This document shows, in pieces, positions 32,215 through 42,420 of a stretch of DNA of 64,000 nucleotides (position 1 is the first letter of the stretch; every line of letters starts with the position of its first letter). Below the pieces are notes generated by a model. The model did no database searches, was not told where the DNA came from, and saw only the letters and a program-made list of their open reading frames with translations. The stretch is from Gaertneriomyces semiglobifer (Eukaryota; Chytridiomycota; Chytridiomycetes; Spizellomycetales; Spizellomycetaceae). The stretch covers positions 868,001-932,000 of the forward strand of contig JAHLKF010000002.1 in assembly GCA_025558075.1 (NCBI GenBank). The letters run 5' to 3'. Position numbers and translations under genes: made by a program.

Positions 32215-34574
32215 TCACAACTTGGCTTTCACACCACCCTCACTACCACCAGCCTCACACATATCCTTCATATCCTTCAACACCTGTCCCAAACTGTCCA
32301 CAAACTTACGCGACGACGTTTCCTTACAAGAAGCCTTGCTTTCAACGCCCATCTTGATCCTATTCGCAAGAATAATATAATTCATCCCATACCCATCCGG
32401 AACCTATCAAAAAAGTGAACAACCACACAAAAATCAATTAAAAGCGCATCACAAGAAAAAAACCAAAAAAAAAATGATTACTCACAACGGCACCAAACCC
32501 CGTTCCCAAAAGTCTCTCCCCCGGAAACAATCCACTGGTACTTAACTGCCAGTTACATGACCGCGCATACGCAGGGTCCTTGAACAAATCCGCCGACTCG
32601 CCCGGTTTGAGACACATGCGTAACCCCAGTAAATGTCTGTCGACCCCGCGACCCTGACTCGCGACCGCAATGTATTTCACGTGGGAACTGCATGCCGTTT
32701 TTAACAGGTCGTACTTTTGCGTGTGCTAAAATGAGGTTGTGTTGTGATTGTGAGTGGGACAATCAGCGGGCATTTGCCAGGTACACGCAATTCATCAGAA
32801 TGAAAACTTACGGGGACTTGGGGATTGTCGAATGCTTGAACAAAGGCTTTCGAGTCGTTGGAGAGGGAGCGACACGTTTCCGTACGGCCGTGCAGGAATT
32901 GGCGGGTGCTGGCGGTTTCGTAGACGGCCGCACATTTGCCGTGCAGGCGGTAGTAGTTGAGTTGTAGCGCCATCTGCATGAACGCATCCGGGCTGACCTT
33001 GGCTGGTAACGAAGAAATGGTCAGCGTTTTGATCAAGTGGGTGAAAAAGAGTGAACATCAAACACGATCCAAGTCATCCAACTCACCGGTCTTTTTGATA
33101 AAGTCCGATCCATAGACAGGGAAATTGAACAACTTGACATCACTATCCTTAATACTCGCATCTACCAACTCCTGCGCCTCCTTCAACCCCTCCCTCACTT
33201 TCTCATCCACCTTCCAAACCAATTTCTTCGGGGGTAAAAGCTTTGCATTACGGTTCACCGTTGCAGGATCTTTTGCAGGTTCTTGACCAACCACCCAATC
33301 AAACATGACAGCAGGAACAAGGGCGTCACAGGGAGAGTGTTCGCCATTCATGCCTGACCGCCCGTCGTTCATGACGACGAGAGAAAGGGCCTTGTCGAAC
33401 CAACGGTTGTGGCCGTTCATGCCGTGAAAGGTGTTTTTGGCGAGGTATTCGAGGTCGGTGGGTAAGAGGCGGTCGTCGAGGGAGATGGCAAAGATGGAGG
33501 ATTCGATGGCGCGGAAGGACGCTTGGTTCACTGGAGATAGGTCCTCCAAGTACTTGTGCATCTATTTAATTGTGTGTATTTGTGTGAGGAATCGTATGAA
33601 GAATTTTCGCAATTTCATAATATATAGCAAGAGAGACTTACGTCGGCCCATTTGTCACGGTGGATGGCAGTAAATAAACCAATGGCGGGCTGTGGAGGTG
33701 ACTTGATGGCATCGTCCACGGCTGCCTTGAGTTGGGCTTCAATGGTCTGAATGGGAACACGACTGCCGCGGTCATCCAAGACATCTACAGTATACACCTG
33801 GTCTCGAATGAGGACCACAATGTGCTTTGACTTGATAGGGTGTTTGCCAACAATGATGTCGCAGTCTGGTTTGGGGACTCGAGTGATCCCGAACATGTCG
33901 CGGTACTGGTTCATGTCTTGCGGACCCGCTCTCGTCATGTCCACGGGCAAGGTTTCGGTATCGATGCGGTCCTTGTAATCCAAGAGGAGGGAAGCGAGAC
34001 CCGCAGCGCGATGGAGTTGAAAGTCGGTAATGGCGGCATCTTTTCGTGCGGGACTGTTTTCGGTGAGAAGGTCGGATGGAGTGTTGGGATGGTCTCTTGC
34101 GATCATGTACCAGTTGGAGTTGATCATGAGACCTTCTCGCCACGAGTGGTAGGCGAGCTGGAGCCACCAGCGTTCCAGCCACGAGTTCTTTTCACCCTTG
34201 TCATGGTCGATGAGTCTGTGTTGGAGCTGTTCGCCGATACCGCCGGGCTGTAAAAAGGTGGTTGCGGCGGCTTTTGTGCGGGCAAACTCTTCAGGGGAGA
34301 GCAAAGGGCGAGCGGTTTCGAGGTAGCGCTCGACGGTGTCCTTTAGCGGCGGGATAGGTAGGCGGGGCAGGGTGGATTGGAGCTCAAAGGTTTTGGGCTG
34401 TTTTCCAGACATGTTTGGAGGAGGCGACGTCTTCTTTGGCGTGGTAGTGGTAGTGGTAGTAGTCAGAGGGGATCTGAAGAGGAAGGCACGGGGGAGTGAT
34501 GCAGATGCTGGAGGAAGGATGTTACGACGAATGGAGGAAGTCAGATGAGAAGAACGGAGGCGCAACGAGAACAT
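32215..34574 (-). CDS. CAT2: Carnitine O-acetyltransferase, predicted mitochondrial and peroxisomal
   Basis: Exons (minus) 34574-33642, 33561-33087, 33002-32812, 32725-32486 and 32403-32215 give about 675 residues. Family blocks are LPRLPIPPLKDTVERYLETA, INSNWYMIARDHPNTP, MNQYRDMFGITRVPKP, MNGEHSPCDA (catalytic His, residue 386), YETASTRQF and ALQLNYYRLHGK. It transfers acetyl groups between CoA and carnitine, moving acetyl units between compartments. The N-terminus (MFSLRLRSSHLTSSIRRNIL) is a mitochondrial presequence. An internal ATG (MSGKQPKTFELQ) and a C-terminal AKL (PTS1) would give a peroxisomal form, as for yeast Cat2. A poly-Thr tract is encoded near 34443-34464. Confidence 0.92.
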
Positions 34575-35680
34575 GTTCTAAGAGTAATATCTGTAAATGA
34601 CAAGGTTGTCTGTACCTTTATAAGTCAACTTTGCGCCAAGTTCTTGTACGTATATACGCCCAGCAAGCAAGATCTTTATTAGATGCGCAGAATGCTTGCT
34701 AGTATCATTACTATTTCCATTGACATTTTACATGGTTCACATAATATCCTTCATACGAAGCACAAATGCATCATAACATTGCGAATGTGCCGTCCTGTCG
34801 ACCGACCACTTACTTACTACTTACTGCTGCTGCTGCTGCTGCTGCTGCGTTTGAATTGCACTTGGTCGTTACCCACGTACTTGTCAAGATGCAACCAACG
34901 CACGCAGACCTGCGACCGACCCACCGACCGCAACTCACACACACATATTCGTTGTCATAATAACCACCAAACAAACCCACTCGCAATGCAATCCTTCGTC
35001 CCTTTCAATTTCTCGATCTCGAGATCAAAACTGACTGACATGACCGACTTGCAATTGCGCAGATGTTGTTGCCCCTTCCCTTCCCAATTCATCCAGATCC
35101 ATTCATTCCAAGGCCACGCAACGCAACGCAACGCAACACGCGCATGTGGATCTGGAGGCGGCAAAATTGCCAAACACACGCACATGGCACATGCGCGCAC
35201 ATGATCAAATCTATTTCAACGCGTGGGCGGGAATTGCCGGTCAGAATATATGATATATATAATAAGATAGATCTAGATAGTAATAACAGATAACCTACAC
35301 CCCCAATCCTGCGGGATGTCCGACGGGAGTGCTTATGTAATGGAGTACGTCAGTACATGCGAAGTTTTGTTCCCCAGCACATTTTGGCCGCACATTCAGA
35401 GAGCATACGCGGATGCTCCTACGAAGGTACACAGGATGTCCTGAAGGAGTCACGTCAATGTAGTCCCGCTACACATCCTTGGGGACATCCGTCGGAGCTG
35501 CTGGGTTAGTATGTGCGAGGGGACATTCACAAGGATCTGCGCTGCATGTCGACTCTGCGGAGATCCCCCGGACATCCGTCCGTTTGCCACGTCCGTTAGC
35601 AACGTCCGTTTCCATGGCATTTGCCTCCCTCCAACAGTTCAACTCGCGATTTTCTTCCAAGTTCATTTCCCACCCAGAAC
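34575..35680. other. Left edge of accessory island, no gene
   Basis: Contains a (CTG)n microsatellite at about 34825-34848, a short acgca-type repeat near 35117-35132, and repeated GGATGTCC/GACATCC-type words from 35310 onward. Frames are short and shadowed. The gene-dense pattern stops here. Confidence 0.5.
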
Positions 35681-35681
35681 A

Positions 35682-35868
35682 CATCACGATTCCTTGTCGA
35701 GATCGCTGCTTTCCTCTTCCTCCAAACCCATTGGCTCCGCGATACCTTCTTCGATATCACCGAAACTCAGTATCCTCGGACATGGTTTCGGTGATATCGA
35801 AGACGGTATCGCGGAGCCAATGGGTTTGGAGGAAGAGGAAAGCAGCGATCCCGGCAAGGAACTGTGAT
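35682..35868. repeat. Long inverted repeat (foldback), arms ~84 bp
   Basis: Left arm core 35701-35766 and right arm core 35785-35850 are reverse complements with one mismatch over 66 bp, around an 18-bp spacer (35767-35784). Weaker pairing extends both arms outward to about 35682 and 35868. Both strands therefore encode the same peptide (SSSSKPIGSAIPSSISPK), an artefact of the symmetry. No target-site duplication was found by eye. It could be a foldback/MITE-like element or a hairpin RNA source. Confidence 0.9.
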
Positions 35869-36641
35869 CAAGGCAGTCATATCTTCGACGCATATGAACA
35901 CTGATGCTGTATTATAATGCAATATTATTGTCGGTGTAAGCAGCATCCAGCGGTAAACCCAGTATGCAGGGAACCCCCGATGAATGCCCTGGTAAAAGGT
36001 ATCCGGGCGCACATCCACAGGATCTCCGCAGGAGCTCTGACGCTACAAAGCTGGATGTCCCACGGAGATCATGGCCTTGGAGTGCTGACGGAGATCGAAC
36101 TGAAAATGTACGTCGGACGTCTGACGGTATGCCTTTTACATGCGCTCGGACATGTCCCACGGGAGGGAAAAATGTAGGTCCGCTGGGTGTGCGGCAGGGT
36201 TAGGGGTGTAGCACTCGCAACCACGCGCTTAGAAAACTGTGCCGGTCAGGTGACTTAAGGAACCGATGCTATTGACTGACGCGTCCTGGCAATCTTCCTC
36301 TCTTTTCTCACCGCTTTCTTTGTCTTGGATATCTCCCTTCGTGTCTTAATTTTAATCTTGGATAACCATGCAACAACTCGAATGCCCCCAACTTGGATCG
36401 CTGCCGACAAAAGTGCAGGCCAAATCCTGGTACGCGAGATCGTTAACGAAAGCAGAGCAGCTGTTGTCGGTACTGCAGCAAGCTCTCTCTCTCTGCAGCC
36501 CTTCGAAAAGAATGGATTCTCTGCAAGTTTTCTTGAAGAATCACTGAAATGTCGAAGCGAGCACGACTTGAGGAAGTTTTTACTTACCGAAAGTTCGATC
36601 CTTGCAGAAATGGAACACCGGAGAAGCGATCGCTTGTTGTC
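35869..36641. other. Accessory island, unassigned
   Basis: A plus-strand frame at 36325-36645 (106 codons, including PPTWIAADKSAGQILVREIV) is coding-like but unrecognised and runs into the hairpin at 36642. The rest has GACATCC-type words and no gene. Confidence 0.35.
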
Positions 36642-36686
36642 ATAGTGCACTCCCGTCATGGTCATATTATGACGGGAGTGCACTAT
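36642..36686. repeat. Perfect hairpin, copy 1
   Basis: 18-bp arms (36642-36659 and 36669-36686) pair perfectly around a 9-bp loop. Flanks match those of the copy at 37826: CACCGGAGAA before it, and CAATCGTA then TTCCAAGCA after it. Confidence 0.9.
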
Positions 36687-37211
36687 TACAATCGTATGTC
36701 CTTCCAAGCACTTTCAAAATCTTGGGGCACATCGCCTACCTATGCCGACTCGAATGTCTTTGAACCACGATGGGCATGTACACCATGTACCATCTCCATT
36801 CTTTGCCGTATGGCTCAACACCTACGAGATTTCCCTGCCGTGGGTGCGCTGTTTGATGCGCTTTGGAGTGTACATTTACTCATCAGCTCTTCGTAATCAG
36901 CAAATCGTTCTCTTCTTTTGAAATGACGGCCGCGGCAAGATCCAGAAGCTCTATTTGCTTCATTGGATAACCAGGAACCTGAGCCCTGTTTCTGATGCAC
37001 GAAGCAACAGGTGTCCCTTGCCACATGACGGCCTTCTATAAATAGGGTGCTTGCTCAGCCTTGCCAGCTTTACTTTAAGGGTCTCCTCTATTTAAGCGTG
37101 GCGCCTACAGGAGGCGCTTAACAACATAAAAGCAGCAAGGGTCTTACAGTTTTCGCAAAACGCTTACTACACACATCACCAAGCACGTTACATACGCACA
37201 CATACGCACCA

Positions 37212-37514
37212 ATGGCTCAGGACACACCCTCGGAAGCGATCAAGAATGCCGAGTTTGCCGAGTTTGCCGAGTTTCGCGCCGAGTTATGTGCTGAGGTCCG
37301 CGCCAAACTCTCCCGTATGGACGAGGAATTCAACGCCCTATTCGCCGAGATAGAGATCCAACACACCATGATCGCCCAAGAGCAAGCCCAGATACGAGAG
37401 CGAATGGAGTACGTTCAGGAACATGTTGCTGGAATGAAGGATGCGTTGAGAGGAGTGGCAAGTCTTTATGTGGAGCGGAGCAAGCCGCGAGGCGTACGGG
37501 GATACACAGATTAG
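37212..37514 (+). CDS. Small coiled-coil protein (100 aa), founder copy of a local family
   Basis: A complete frame starting MAQDTPSEAIKNAEFAEFAE with a 3-fold AEF repeat, then a long coiled coil (IEIQHTMIAQEQAQIRERME, YVQEHVAGMKDALRGVASLY). It has no signal peptide or membrane segment. The upstream 150 bp (aacataaaa, ...cgctta..acacacatc) is closely matched upstream of the degenerate copy at 39640. The 3' part (VAGMKDALRGVA) matches the copy's VGGMADVLSGVA. The function is unknown. Confidence 0.5.
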   Translation: MAQDTPSEAIKNAEFAEFAEFRAELCAEVRAKLSRMDEEFNALFAEIEIQHTMIAQEQAQIRERMEYVQEHVAGMKDALRGVASLYVERSKPRGVRGYTD

Positions 37515-37825
37515 GGACCACAGGGAGCAGGTGCATTGGGTGCGGTTTTTGAGGTTTGCTAGGCGTGTTTGTAGGCCACGTCCGCCGCCAGTGTATAGTG
37601 GAACGGACCCAGTACCGCCTTACTCTCCCAATTGAAAATCACATTACAGGGTTCAGTCGACGATGCGTTGTCCTTGTCGCTCTGGACGACGATTAAGAGT
37701 TACCCTACATATGAAGAGTCTTACCCGACGAGCTCCTCTCTTGGTCAGAAAGAACCAGGGCAAGGTGTTGTTGTGGAGGATGAAGTGGGAAAACATGACA
37801 CCGGAGAAAGCGATTGTTGTTTGTC
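37515..37825. other. Accessory island, unassigned
   Basis: Short plus frames only. The last ~40 bases repeat those before the first hairpin. Confidence 0.35.
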
Positions 37826-37870
37826 ATAGTGCACTCTCGTCATGATCATATTATGACGGGAGTGCACTAT
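37826..37870. repeat. Hairpin, copy 2
   Basis: Arms 37826-37843 and 37853-37870 pair with one mismatch around the same 9-bp loop as copy 1 at 36642, with similar flanks on both sides. Confidence 0.9.
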
Positions 37871-38160
37871 GGCAATCGTACAGTCTTTCCAAGCAATACA
37901 TCAGGGAGCATTTTTAAACTTGGGACATCGTCTACCTCTACCGCCATGATTGTAGAGGAGTAAACATTTCGCAACTTCTCCAAATATTCTAACACGGCAC
38001 TGCTTGAGATAAGAAACTGTGCATTTATTTTCCCACGCGACGTTCGTTTGCGTGAAGGCACTTGAAGACGCCATTGGGTCGAAGTGTCCTCCGCGAAGAA
38101 TGTTTCGGATGACTTCTTCTTTGAGAGAACTAAAGGCAAACGCAGAAAGGTCAAACAAAT
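37867..38160 (-). pseudogene. Coding-like fragment, unassigned
   Basis: A minus-strand frame of ~95 codons without a convincing start (QFLISSSAVLEYLEKLRNVY, then VEVDDVPSLKMLPDVLLG). It ends against hairpin copy 2. A weakly similar stretch lies beside copy 1 (about 36690-36745), so fragment and hairpin seem to have been duplicated together. No family recognised. Confidence 0.3.
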
Positions 38161-39639
38161 GACGCTTCTGTGGTGTGTAGTCGACGAATGGTCTTCTATG
38201 AACTGCTGTTCACTGATCGTGGAGCATCTTGTAAAGGTGTTGTAAGGTTATTATATATTGTCGTGTGTTATTTGGATGCTGCGACACGCGAGATAAAAAG
38301 CTTCTTTTATATGCCTTGCTGCGACGTTTATCCTTTTTGACCCTCAACATCACCGCCCACTGCAAGTGCCTGCTTCTTCTTTCTTGCCTCCGCCACTGCA
38401 TCCTCAACCCCCTCAGCAACCGACTCGACCAAACGCCACGAAACGTGGTCAACCACCCAAACGTCAACCAGCCCAGTAACCTGGAACATGCGTCTTCTCA
38501 ACGAAGCCCATGATAAGTCATGATCTTCCTCCCTTCATCATGAGTAGTCACCCTGCTAATAGATGTGCCCTTCTACTTTGATTGTACTGCCGATATCGAC
38601 CAGCTTCGATTGCCGCGGACAGGTCCCAACGGATTGTGCGGTAACCTCGGCTGGCAGAGCAGCGCAGACGGATGGGAACTCTCTGGGCGCTCTCGCTGAT
38701 ACGCCTGTCCGTTTACGTCCAGAATCCTTCTCCATGGAAGTGATCTGGACGTTTTTCCCTCATCCAGGTTCTCCTCGCGGCTTTTTTCCAGCTCGGCAAT
38801 TGGCCTCTGGTAGGGCATTCAGCCGAAAGATAGGAGGATCGATGTCTTCATTACCTATATAACCTGTATTACTTGTAGGCTGGGCGATAGCAACACCGTG
38901 GTACGTACCCATTTGGGCATTGTATATATAGTGCCCGTCGACAAGCTGCAGCACGTCCAGTTCGACCGCGTTTCCCATAATAATCAGAATAATCACCGCG
39001 GAAAGCTCACACGTTATCAACCCATGGCGACCGACCACATCCCGCGGACCGTCAAATCCATCCTCCCCCCGCCGCAAGGCGACCGAAGGTTGAACTGCCA
39101 CAAGCCCGGCTCGCATCCCGCTTGCCAGCTTTCAAGACAGGTACTGCTGCTGCGGTGATTTTGAAGTAGTAATTGGGATCGAGCTGTGGGAACGACACGG
39201 ACGACTTTTAAAGGTCCCGCCGGGGACGTGTCCCCGTGACCGGCACAGCCATCCAGCAAGGTGGCACAGTCACAATTGACGGACACAGCGACGACCTAAG
39301 CGAGGTGCTGTGGAGAACTTGAAAAGTAAACCGTAAGGACGGGCATACGAATATTCACACAAAGCGGTTTCGCGAGCGGTAGAAGAAACCGGCACTACGG
39401 CACATGTAGATCTAGAGTCCGCAACTCCTTTGTGACCCGTGCTTCCAGGACGGGTTGGCAATGCTAGTTATGTTGTGTGGGAATGGCACCGACAGGGCTT
39501 CAGATGGATCTGAACGCGTAAACCCCCGCAAAAAGCCCCCTTTTTAAATCGTTGGCTTCGTTCAACATAAAAAGAGCAAGCACAGCAGAGGTCCCAGTAC
39601 TCGCAACCGCTTAATATTACACACATCGTCTCATCAGGA
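38161..39639. other. Accessory island, unassigned
   Basis: No gene is seen. GGCACAG-type words occur at about 39241-39265, ~400 bp upstream of the degenerate coiled-coil copy. TATA-like words occur at 38932 and 39574. Confidence 0.4.
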
Positions 39640-39942
39640 CATGGCCTTAGAAGAGATGCGCGCCAAGCTCGCCCACTAGTACTAGCTCGACGAGAAGGAC
39701 CGAGCTAGACGAGAAGGACCGGTGCTTGGCGCCAGCAACACTTCACCTAGTTCGCCCAGATGGCGAGCCGTAATAGGCAACTGGCCGACGAAAACGATCG
39801 ACTAAAGGCTCAAGATGCCAACGTCAAGGAGGAAGTCGGGGGGATGGCGGACGTTTTGAGCGGAGTGGCTAAGCCGCCGGATGGAGCGGAGGAAGCAGGT
39901 CCTGCAGATCAACAAGGACCGCAGGGTGGCTGGCCGTCATGA
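39640..39942 (+). pseudogene. Degenerate paralog of the small coiled-coil gene
   Basis: It starts like the gene at 37212 (MALEEMRAKLAH) but meets a stop after 12 codons. A 19-bp near-duplication (gctcgacgagaaggacc type) follows at about 39684-39721. Reading resumes in another frame (RQLADENDRLKAQDANVKEE, then VGGMADVLSGVA). Promoter sequence upstream is also conserved. It is a broken copy. Confidence 0.55.
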
Positions 39943-39949
39943 TTCAATT

Positions 39950-40690
39950 GGATCCGGTTCCGCAGTTGCGCCAGACGAGTCCGTAGCATAACGCCCAGCC
40001 ACGTTTGTGCTCTGGGACTGCACCGGTGCCGCTTGACTTTCCCACTCTTGAGACTCACCGGGTCAGTTGACAGTGATTCTTTGGTGCGTTTGTCCTCACG
40101 GGCACGATACTGTGGGTGGTTGTGGTGGCGGTTTTCCAGTTGACGGGATGGAGGGGCAGTCAGTGGCGGTGGAGTGAGGGGCAAAGTGCCCACTAACAAG
40201 ACACGGAGCTGATGCCCTGGTTCTGGGCGGCTAGAAGTCACCATTATGTTCTGGGCCCCCGACCGGAACGCAGGCGACATAGGTTTGCCAACTATGCGCT
40301 TGCATATACCCTCTTTCTGCTTTGCATCCAGAATCTAAAGCCGACCGGACCGCCGAGATATCTGGATGGATGCCAAGCAGAACGAGTGTGTCTAATTACC
40401 CTGGAATGACTGGCCGACGGATCCGCTTCGAAATCATTCAGACACGGGGCTATGTTCCAAACATAGCAGCTCAGTGGAGCCAGCCCAATGAGGCAGTTGG
40501 TGGAAGATGCCTTGGCTGCGATGCAAGAGAGCCAACTGACAGGCTGGCCACCACTGGCTGCTGCTGTTGGGAGAGTTGTAGGGGGAAAGCGCCGTGATTA
40601 AGACACGGGCTGATGCGCTGATTTTGGGCACCCGGGCGGAGTGGAGCGAGGCACGTCGGAACAGCGAATCATCACGACGGCAATAACAGG
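39950..40690 (+). pseudogene. Two degenerate copies of the hydrophobic-tail module
   Basis: At 40074-40250 and 40530-40690 the DNA repeats the 3' part of the locus at 41268-41531 (ttctttggtgcgt, gtgggtggttgtggtggc, acacgggctgatgc, cacgtcgga). Reading frames are shifted or stopped in both, e.g. SAVIKTRADALILGTRAEW is open only in part of the second. These look like leftovers of tandem duplication. Confidence 0.5.
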
Positions 40691-40710
40691 AAAAGCAGGC
40701 GAGGATAAAT

Positions 40711-41531
40711 ATGTGCACTATTGGGGAGGTATCCTCCGAATCCGGATCTGAGCAAGAGCCTTCTGCCCTAGATCCCGTACATGTTGCTTACACGGCAGGC
40801 AAGCTGGTGAAAAATCTATTTGACCCAGTCATGTTCGCCAAGTACAATGGCTGGAAAAACGACACCATGAAAGACTGGGCAAAGGAATACTTGCACGATG
40901 GCGTTAAAGAGTCGGTCAAAGACCTGAATGGGAAGAATCGTGCAAAAGCGAAGCTTCTAAACATCAAACGCAATGTAGAGCGCCTAAAGCTCTACGATTG
41001 GAATTCTGAGGCCAGTGCGTGGCAGCAGCATTGGGAGACGCTGGAAATACAGCGCACTTTGAGGCATAACAAACTGAAACGTGCGTTTGCGATTGATTCG
41101 GAAATGACCGAGGGCCTGCAAGGCTTGAGCCGGGCACATACGGTCACGAAGAAGAACAAGCAAGATCACTGGGAGCAGGTGCTATGCTCTGATCTGTGGC
41201 AAATGGAGCAGGTGGCCTCCACTGAAAACGGCGAATTGAAATCATATCACAGGGTCAGAAGACGATAATTCTTTGGTGCGTTGTCCTAACGGGCACCATA
41301 GTGTGGGTGGTTGTGGTGGCCTTTTTCCAGTTGGCCCCAACGGTGGTGGCAGCTGGAAGGGCAGTCGTGGTGGCGGTGGGGGCGGGGGGAAGCGCCGTGA
41401 TTAAGACACGGGCTGATGCGCTGGTTTTGGGTGCCCGGGCGGACGCGGGCGAGAAGTGGTGCCTCGAGCGAGGCACGTCGGAGGACAACATAATCGCGGC
41501 GGCAATAACAGCCGCAAAAAAGAAACAGTGA
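40711..41531 (+). CDS. Hypothetical protein with C-terminal hydrophobic tail in a shifted frame
   Basis: The frame 40711-41268 (185 codons) starts MCTIGEVSSESGSEQEPSAL and is rich in Lys/Trp helices (FAKYNGWKNDTMKDWAKEYL, KLYDWNSEASAWQQHWETLE). It stops just before a second open frame (41226-41531) encoding a strongly hydrophobic segment (TIILWCVVLTGTIVWVVVVA) and then SAVIKTRADALVLGARADAG. A one-base frameshift or a short intron would join them into a ~260-residue tail-anchored protein. No family recognised. The hydrophobic part is present in two more degenerate copies upstream. Confidence 0.4.
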
Positions 41532-41718
41532 ATAATAGCAATTGCACTCACACCTCATATCATATTATGAATAAAAGTACAATTCTCTTACAATGACGAG
41601 TACAGTTGCAGTTGAAAATCTTCAACATGAGCAAGCAAGGACCCAAGCCCAGCGACACCAAATTAGATTGAAGAGATCCGTGCTTACTTTAAGCAGATGA
41701 GTGACTTACCTCCCCTGT

Positions 41719-41902
41719 TCACGATCCTGAAGAGGTGCTCTGGGCGAACGCAATTTGGTAATACACATATACATTTAACTCCACAAGCAACTCCAATAGC
41801 ACGCTTGCACATGGGTAGCTGACGCCCGCGAAGTCGTCAACACCATTTTTCGCCTCAACCAGCACCAGGTACTTGCTGAAACGCCATGTGCACCCGCTCT
41901 AA
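41719..41902 (-). pseudogene. Fragment of a nuclease-like effector family (VEAK motif)
   Basis: A minus-strand frame reads WRFSKYLVLVEAKNGVDDFA and then a hydrophobic helix (SVLLELLVELNVYVYYQIAF) before a stop at 41719. The strand-VEAK-helix order resembles the C-terminal half of PD-(D/E)XK domains. Upstream pieces (VLERVH..) lie in other frames. A minus TATA box (42046-42054) and the gcacccgctc word match the region at 1-100. The nuclease assignment is weak. Confidence 0.3.
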
Positions 41903-42045
41903 CACACCCGCCCGATAAAGTCCAAGGACTCTGGTCTCACGGTGCTTCGATCACTGGCCACATCCTCCTTGCGGAGGGGAATTGGGACGAGAGAGATGGA
42001 AGTTTGTGGAAGGAACTGAAAAACTCCGGAACGGCGGCAGACCCG

Positions 42046-42054
42046 CTTTTATAC
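42046..42054 (-). promoter_or_regulatory. Minus-strand TATA box of the broken nuclease-like copy
   Basis: GTATAAAAG on the minus strand, identical to the word at 85-93. Confidence 0.4.
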
Positions 42055-42370
42055 CCAATTTCAAGTCACGTGACTGAAATAGGAGATGAACACAACGCGT
42101 TGTCCGAACATGTCCGTGGCCATTAACGCGTCAAAACCGTTCGTGTTTTTGAACACTTGCTGGTAGTCTTTCGTTATTCGATCTCCTTTTTTCTGAGCTC
42201 TTCCGTGTATTTAATCGCCCATATACACGGCTCTTGTGAAAATCGATTTCAGTCTCGTTGGCTCTGTCTCTTTCCTCTGGTCTCTTTGGGTCTTTTTCGC
42301 TTCTGGTCTTCGGTCTATCTAGGCGTCCATACCTCCTGGTCCGTTCTCTTAGGTTCGTCCTCAATCCTTC

Positions 42371-42382
42371 TATATATATAAT
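42371..42382 (+). promoter_or_regulatory. TATA-like element of the deaminase gene
   Basis: TATATATATAAT lies about 40-50 bases upstream of the ATG at 42421. The spacing implies a very short 5' UTR, or a start at a later ATG. Confidence 0.4.
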
Positions 42383-42420
42383 CACTCACAGGCCACAACC
42401 ATAAGTGCTTCTTTCGAGTC

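Noticed and set aside
35479..35904. ORFs on both strands sharing an identical Ser/Pro-rich peptide
   Set aside because: The identity is a consequence of the inverted repeat; no start, splice or family support.
36642..37870. Helitron 3' end
   Set aside because: Hairpins are present but no CTRR end follows at the expected ~10 bp, and no Rep/helicase gene is seen.
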